From NCBI GenBank assembly GCA_015489145.1, contig WGAH01000592.1, forward strand, positions 1 through 11,068: a stretch of DNA of 11,068 nucleotides. Reading direction: 5' to 3'. Below, piece by piece: positions 7,141 to 11,068 of the stretch. The position numbers and the translations under genes were made by a program. Under the pieces are notes generated by a model that saw only the letters and a list, made by a program, of their open reading frames with translations, made no database searches and was not told the DNA's origin. Positions within the stretch are counted from its first letter, which is position 1; the number at the start of each line of letters is the position of its first letter. This DNA is from Deltaproteobacteria bacterium (GTDB lineage: Bacteria; Myxococcota_A; UBA796; UBA2385).

Positions 7141-10100
7141 TTGGCTGACTTCTCCGGCATCCCGGCTCCCGGCGCGTCCATCGACGCCTGGCGGGTGGTG
7201 CGCGAGCTGGGGCGCGGCGGCATGGCCTGCGTGCTGGAGGTGGAGCACGCCGAGCGCGGCGAGCGGCGGGCGCTCAAGCTGCTGCTGCCGAGCGGCCACG
7301 GCGAGGAGGAGCTGCGCCGCTTCCGCCGGGAGTTCCGGGCGCTCCAGGCCCTCGACCACCCCAACGTGATCCGCGTCTTCGACGCCGGGGTGTGGAGCGG
7401 CCGGCCCTGGTTCGTCATGGAACTGCTCGAGGGCCGCGACCTTCGCGACGAGGTGGACGCCTGGCGCAGCCTGTCGAGCGCCGAGCGCCTGCGCCGCGCC
7501 GACGCCATCGTCGTGCAGCTCGCCCGGGCCCTCGACCACATCCACCGGCGCGGCCTGGTCCACCGCGACGTCACGCCGACCAACGTCATCGTCACCCCCG
7601 AGGGGCGGGCGGTGCTCATGGACTTCGGCGTGGTCAAGGAGCCCGGCGCCGACCTCACCTCGACGGGTTCCATGATCGGCACCGTCGCCTACATCGCTCC
7701 CGAGCAGATCCTGGGGGACCCGGTGGACGCGCGCGCCGACCTCTACGCCCTCGGCGCGGTCTACTACCTCATGTTGACCGGCCGGAGGCCCTTCAACGCG
7801 AGCACCGTCGCCGGCTTCATCGACAAGCACCTGCACCGGCCGCCGCGCCCGCCCCGCGAGCTGGTGCCCACGCTGCCCGACCGCGCCAACGAGGCCTGCC
7901 TGCGCCTGCTGGCCAAGAAACCCGAGGACCGCTTCGCCTCGGCGCGGCACCTGCTGCTCGCCCTCGACGACGGCACGGGCCTGGACCAGCCGGGCGCCAC
8001 CCTCGAGGAGACGCTGCGCCACCCGCCCCTGGTCGGGCGCACGGCCACCGTGACGCGCCTGCGCGAGCTGCTGGCCCGGCTGGGCGGCGGGGCCGAGGGA
8101 GCCGGCGAGGGTCGGCCCGGCGGCCTCCTCGAGATCACCGGCGAGCCGGGCATGGGCCGCAGCCGGGTGGCCGGCGAGCTGGTGCGCCTGGCCCGCGAGC
8201 TGGGCATCGGGGTGAGCCTCAGCCGCAACCGCAGCCCCGACCAGCCGGCCTTCATGGGCCTGCGCCCGCTCTACGAGGACCTCCTCGCCGAGGGATTCGA
8301 ACCGTCGCCGGTGCTGGAGGCCGTCTTCCACCCGGAGCGCGGCGGGACCGAGGCGCCGGAGCGGTGGGCGGTGCTGCGGGCGCTGGGCGAGTTCGTGCGG
8401 CCGGCGGGACCGCGCCTGCTGCTCATGGCCGACCCCCAGCGGGCCGACCGGGGCACCCTGGAGATGGTCGAGTACCTGGTGCGGAACCTGGTGGGCGGGC
8501 TGCGGCGGCCGCTGCTCGTGGCGCTCACCCGGGCGCGGCCGGAGCCCGGCGCCGACGCGGGCACGCTGCTGGGCGACATCCTCGCGGGGCGCACCACGAG
8601 CGTGCCGGCCGCGCGCCTCGATCTCGGGCCGATCAGCGCCGCGGCGGTGGAGGAGCTGCTGCTCGGGGTGGTGACCTACGGCCCCGGCGTGCGGACCCTC
8701 GCCGAGCGCATCCACCAGGCCAGCGAGGGCAACCCCTACGTGGTCTGCGACACCCTGCGGACCCTCCTCGGCCAGGGGGTGATCCGCGCCGGGGCGCCGG
8801 GGCGGCGGGGCACCCTGGTGCTCGACCGGCGGGAGGCCGCCCACCTGCCGCTGCCGGTGCCGCGGCCGGTGCGCGAGATCATCCGGGGCTGGCTGGCGCC
8901 CCTGCCCCCCGAGGCGCGGGCGGTGCTCGAGGTTCTCGCGGTGGCCCGCCACGAGGTCGGCGCCGCCTGCATCGCGGAGGTGGGCGGGCTCGACCGCGAG
9001 GGCGTGGCCGCGATCCTCGACGACCTCGTCGCCGCGGGCCTGGCGCGGCGGCGCGACGGCGCGGGCGGGGCGCGCCACGAGCTGCCGCGCAACCGCCTGC
9101 GCGACGTGATCCTGGGCGAGATGGCCGAGGAGCGGCGGCAGGCCATCGAGCGGGCGATGGGCGGGCGGCTGGAGGCGGCGCGGCGGTACGCCACCGGGAC
9201 GGTGGCCGAGCACCTCGCCCACCACTTCGAGCGCGGCGGGGTGCCGGCCAAGGCGATGGCCTACTTCGTCGAGGCGGCCGAGCGAAAGCTCGACGGCAGC
9301 TTCATCGACGACGCCCTCGACGACCTCGCCCACGCCGCGGCCCTGGAGGACCGGGTGCGCGCCATCGTGCCGCTGCGCGACGTGGACCTGCTCCTGGCCC
9401 GCCTCCACCTCGTCCGGGCGCGGGCCCTGTTCCACCTCGGCCGCTCGGGGGAGTCGGCGGCGGCGGCCCGCGAGGCCGACCGGCTGGCGGAACTCCTCGA
9501 CGCGCGGCGCATCCGGGCCGAGGCGGCGACCCTCCTCGCCCAGCACGCCCGCCGCGAGCTGCGCCTCGACGAGGCCGAGCGCCTGTTGCGCCACGCCTTG
9601 AAGCTCGCCGACGCCCTGGGCGACGCCGCGCTCCGCATCGAGCCCCTCTACGAGCTCGGGGCGCTCCAGTGGTCGCGGGGCGACCTCGACGGGGCGCGGG
9701 ACGCCTTCATCCAGGCGCTGGCGACGGCGGAGTCCTGCGGGGCCGAGCGCATGCTCGCCCTCGGCGCCAACGGGCTGGGGCTGGTCGCCCTGTGCCGGGG
9801 GCAGTCCGCCGAGGCCCGGCGGCACTTCGAGCAGGCGGTGGCGGTCAGCGAGAAGTACGGCCTGATGGACCGCCTCGCCGTGGCGCGCACCAACCTCGTC
9901 GAGGTCTACCACCTCTCCGGGAACTTCCGAAAGGGGCTGGAACTCGCCGACCGGGCCCTCGCCCACGCCCGCGAGGTCAACCACCGCTTCGGCATCGCCC
10001 TGGCCCTGCGCTACCGATGCCTGGTCCTCACCGACGTGGGGCGCTTCGCTGAGGCGGTCGAGCACGGCGAGGAGTCGCTCGCCATGCAGCGCGAGCTGGC

Positions 10101-10650
10101 GAACGCCGAGGACGTGCTCGCCACCCTGGTGCTGCTGGCGCGGGCGCACATCGCCGCCGGCCGCTGGGAGGCGGTGCCGCCGCTCATCGACGAGGCCGAG
10201 GCGCTGATCGCCGCGTCCGACACCGAGGGCTTCGGCCCCGTGATCCACGCCTGGCAGGCCCGGCGGAGGCTGCGGGAGGGCGACCGCGCCGCGGCCCGCG
10301 CCTGCCTGGCCCGCGCGCGGGAGCCGGGGCCGCGGCGCTGGCCCTTCCAGAAGGTGCGGACCTTCCTCAACATCGCCCGCGCCCACGAGGAGATGGGCGA
10401 GCTTCCCCAGGCCGCCGCCGCCGCCGAGGAGGCGCTGGCCATCGCCGACGCCAGCGGCTTCCGCTACTACGCCCTGCGCGCCCGCGAGGTGGCGGCGCGC
10501 ACCGTGGCCGACGAGGTCGCCGCCGCCCGCCACCGCCGGGTCGTGCGCGCCCTGGCCCGCTCCCTGGCGGCGAACCTCGCCCGCGAGGATGCCGAGCGCT
10601 TCCTGGCGATGCAGGGCCTCGAGCCCCGGCGCACCGGCGCGGTGTCCTGA
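7141..10650 (+). CDS. Ser/Thr protein kinase fused to AAA/STAND-type ATPase and TPR repeats
   Basis: This 1169-aa cytoplasmic signalling protein has three parts. The Hanks-type kinase domain (about residues 16-275) has glycine loop GRGGMA (24-29), lysine K46, HRDVTPTN (141-148; D143 catalytic, T at the usual K of HRDLKPxN), DFG (161-163) and APE (186-188). The ATPase-like region (about 297-650) opens with PLVGR, then GEPGMGRS (334-341), a Walker A with R340 for the usual lysine, and a Walker B-like LLLMADPQRAD (426-436) lacking the first acidic residue. The remainder (about 690-1140) is helical TPR-like repeats such as LGALQWSRGDLDGARDAFIQAL, likely a ligand or partner sensor. No membrane segment is seen. 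Start chosen: TTG 7141, with GACGGGG 10 nt upstream and downstream of the likely promoter; ATG 7072 (23 codons longer) lacks a ribosome-binding site and overlaps the PP2C start. The divergent PP2C gene likely encodes its antagonist. Confidence 0.9.
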   Translation: MADFSGIPAPGASIDAWRVVRELGRGGMACVLEVEHAERGERRALKLLLPSGHGEEELRRFRREFRALQALDHPNVIRVFDAGVWSGRPWFVMELLEGRDLRDEVDAWRSLSSAERLRRADAIVVQLARALDHIHRRGLVHRDVTPTNVIVTPEGRAVLMDFGVVKEPGADLTSTGSMIGTVAYIAPEQILGDPVDARADLYALGAVYYLMLTGRRPFNASTVAGFIDKHLHRPPRPPRELVPTLPDRANEACLRLLAKKPEDRFASARHLLLALDDGTGLDQPGATLEETLRHPPLVGRTATVTRLRELLARLGGGAEGAGEGRPGGLLEITGEPGMGRSRVAGELVRLARELGIGVSLSRNRSPDQPAFMGLRPLYEDLLAEGFEPSPVLEAVFHPERGGTEAPERWAVLRALGEFVRPAGPRLLLMADPQRADRGTLEMVEYLVRNLVGGLRRPLLVALTRARPEPGADAGTLLGDILAGRTTSVPAARLDLGPISAAAVEELLLGVVTYGPGVRTLAERIHQASEGNPYVVCDTLRTLLGQGVIRAGAPGRRGTLVLDRREAAHLPLPVPRPVREIIRGWLAPLPPEARAVLEVLAVARHEVGAACIAEVGGLDREGVAAILDDLVAAGLARRRDGAGGARHELPRNRLRDVILGEMAEERRQAIERAMGGRLEAARRYATGTVAEHLAHHFERGGVPAKAMAYFVEAAERKLDGSFIDDALDDLAHAAALEDRVRAIVPLRDVDLLLARLHLVRARALFHLGRSGESAAAAREADRLAELLDARRIRAEAATLLAQHARRELRLDEAERLLRHALKLADALGDAALRIEPLYELGALQWSRGDLDGARDAFIQALATAESCGAERMLALGANGLGLVALCRGQSAEARRHFEQAVAVSEKYGLMDRLAVARTNLVEVYHLSGNFRKGLELADRALAHAREVNHRFGIALALRYRCLVLTDVGRFAEAVEHGEESLAMQRELANAEDVLATLVLLARAHIAAGRWEAVPPLIDEAEALIAASDTEGFGPVIHAWQARRRLREGDRAAARACLARAREPGPRRWPFQKVRTFLNIARAHEEMGELPQAAAAAEEALAIADASGFRYYALRAREVAARTVADEVAAARHRRVVRALARSLAANLAREDAERFLAMQGLEPRRTGAVS

Positions 10651-10671
10651 GCGCCCGGCGCTCCCGCAGGC

Positions 10672-10689
10672 GCGGCGTCGCGCCGCTTT
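10672..10689 (+). terminator. Probable terminator of the kinase gene
   Basis: GCGGCG (10672-10677) pairs with CGCCGC (10681-10686) around TCG, followed by TTTCCC. It starts 21 nt after the stop. The short T-run makes it a moderate intrinsic terminator. Confidence 0.5.
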
Positions 10690-10692
10690 CCC

Positions 10693-10758
10693 GCCGGCCG
10701 AGGCCGGCGCTCCTCGGCCGCGCCAGCGCGGCGATGCCGGCCTGGGAGCCGGGGCTCC
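10693..10758. repeat. Run of three perfect palindromic hairpins
   Basis: Three tight inverted repeats follow one another: GCCGGCC-GA-GGCCGGC (10693-10708), GCCGCG-CCAG-CGCGGC (10717-10732) and GGAGCC-GG-GGCTCC (10745-10758). No ORF in this stretch looks real. They may reinforce termination after the kinase gene or be a small palindromic repeat element; part of the signal may come from extreme GC content. Confidence 0.45.
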
Positions 10759-10797
10759 GGGCGCGCACCTCGCGTCCCCCACCGCCGGCCACCGGCA

Positions 10798-10876
10798 GGC
10801 GATCATCGGGCGGGGGGTTGGTGACAAGCCCCCTCCAGATGATCGCCCGGAAAAACAACCCCCCTCAAGATGCTAG
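10798..10876 (-). repeat. Structured repeat element, copy 1 (minus orientation)
   Basis: Read on the minus strand from 10876, this copy shares with copy 2 the ordered blocks CTAGCATC, GGGGGTTGTT, GGGGGCTTGT and ATGATCG, with diverged sequence between them. Inside it, a second half-unit (ATCATCTGGAG then GGGGGCTTGT) starts 31 nt after the first. Its far end forms a 10-bp perfect stem, GGCGATCATC (10798-10807) with GATGATCGCC (10838-10847), enclosing a G5/C5 stem. On the plus strand the apex is TTG-GTGA-CAA, a GNRA-type loop. It may be a mobile-element remnant, a protein-binding array or an RNA. Confidence 0.6.
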
Positions 10877-10881
10877 GGGGG
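10851..10881 (-). terminator. Canonical intrinsic terminator reading leftward
   Basis: On the minus strand CCCCCCT (10881-10875) pairs with AGGGGGG (10865-10859), followed by TTGTTTTT (10858-10851). It would stop a transcript coming from the right, for which no gene is visible in the window. The stem partly overlaps repeat copy 1. Confidence 0.65.
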
Positions 10882-10928
10882 CACCACCGGGCGCCGCGAA
10901 AACACCGGTTCTACCGTCAGGCAGTCCC

Positions 10929-10950
10929 CGGCGAGGCGCCGGCGAGGCGC
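10929..10950 (+). repeat. Two perfect 11-bp tandem units
   Basis: CGGCGAGGCGC occurs at 10929-10939 and 10940-10950, followed by degenerate units at 10951-10960 (CGGAGAGGGC) and 10961-10971 (CGGATGGGGGC). The array sits in the spacer between the two inverted copies of the structured element. Confidence 0.7.
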
Positions 10951-10977
10951 CGGAGAGGGCCGGATGGGGGCGAAGGG

Positions 10978-11057
10978 CTAGCATCCAGACGGGGGTTGTT
11001 CCGTGGGTCTAGCAATTCCGGGGGGCTTGTGAAGAAGCCGTCCCGGAATGATCGGCC
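10978..11057 (+). repeat. Structured repeat element, copy 2 (plus orientation)
   Basis: This copy carries the same block order as copy 1 but on the plus strand, so the two point away from each other across about 100 bp. Its half-units CTAGCATCCAGAC-GGGGGTTGT (10978) and CTAGCAATTCCG-GGGGGCTTGT (11009) start 31 bp apart, the same period as in copy 1. Its far end folds as ATTCCGGG (11015-11022) with CCCGGAAT (11042-11049) outside and GGCTT/AAGCC inside. The stem bases differ from copy 1 but pairing is kept. Similarity may continue past the window edge. Confidence 0.6.
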
Positions 11058-11068
11058 TGGAACGGGGA

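Noticed and set aside
10734..11012. Small plus-strand open frame of about 92 codons near the right end
   Set aside because: It crosses the hairpins and the opposite-strand terminator, has no ribosome-binding site, and its composition is that of random high-GC sequence.
10798..11057. CRISPR array or integron attC sites
   Set aside because: Units are not identical, occur in opposite orientation, and have no regular unique spacers. No GTTRRRY/RYYYAAC core pair was recognised.

Overview
The window is very GC-rich and densely coded. Its gene content is a GldA/GldF/GldG-like ABC operon with a DUF4340 partner, a PP2C phosphatase, and a giant Ser/Thr kinase-AAA-TPR protein. A near-consensus sigma-54 promoter is also present. 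Together these suggest a high-GC former deltaproteobacterium (Myxococcota or Desulfobacterota type) or a similar soil or sediment lineage. This placement is inferred from gene style; no marker gene is present.

Layout from left to right. (1) 3-881, the 3' part of an M14 zinc carboxypeptidase gene whose start lies left of the window. (2) 882-1481, a long non-coding stretch: a strong hairpin, a cluster of GTCGG direct repeats with two dyads, a sigma-54 promoter (1117-1132), a highly structured RNA of about 160 nt ending in a clear intrinsic terminator (1274-1301), and then a likely sigma-70 promoter for the next operon. (3) 1482-6275, four translationally coupled genes with ATGA/GTGA overlaps: ABC ATPase, six-TM ABC-2 permease, GldG-like membrane protein and DUF4340 membrane-anchored protein. 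They probably form one inner-membrane export or envelope machine. (4) 6284-6308, a shared hairpin between convergent genes. (5) 6312-7073 (minus), a PP2C-type Ser/Thr phosphatase, and 7141-10650 (plus), the giant kinase. These are divergent from a 67-bp spacer whose two -10 elements overlap and whose two leaders mirror each other. They are likely an antagonistic kinase/phosphatase pair. (6) 10651-11068, non-coding and full of palindromes, with two diverged copies of an ~80-bp element in inverted orientation, each built from two 31-bp-spaced half-units.

The most notable candidates for something undescribed are the sigma-54-driven multi-hairpin small RNA with its upstream activator-site cluster, and the paired inverted structured repeats at the right end. 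Nothing could be searched or folded computationally here, so both rest on reading the sequence by eye.
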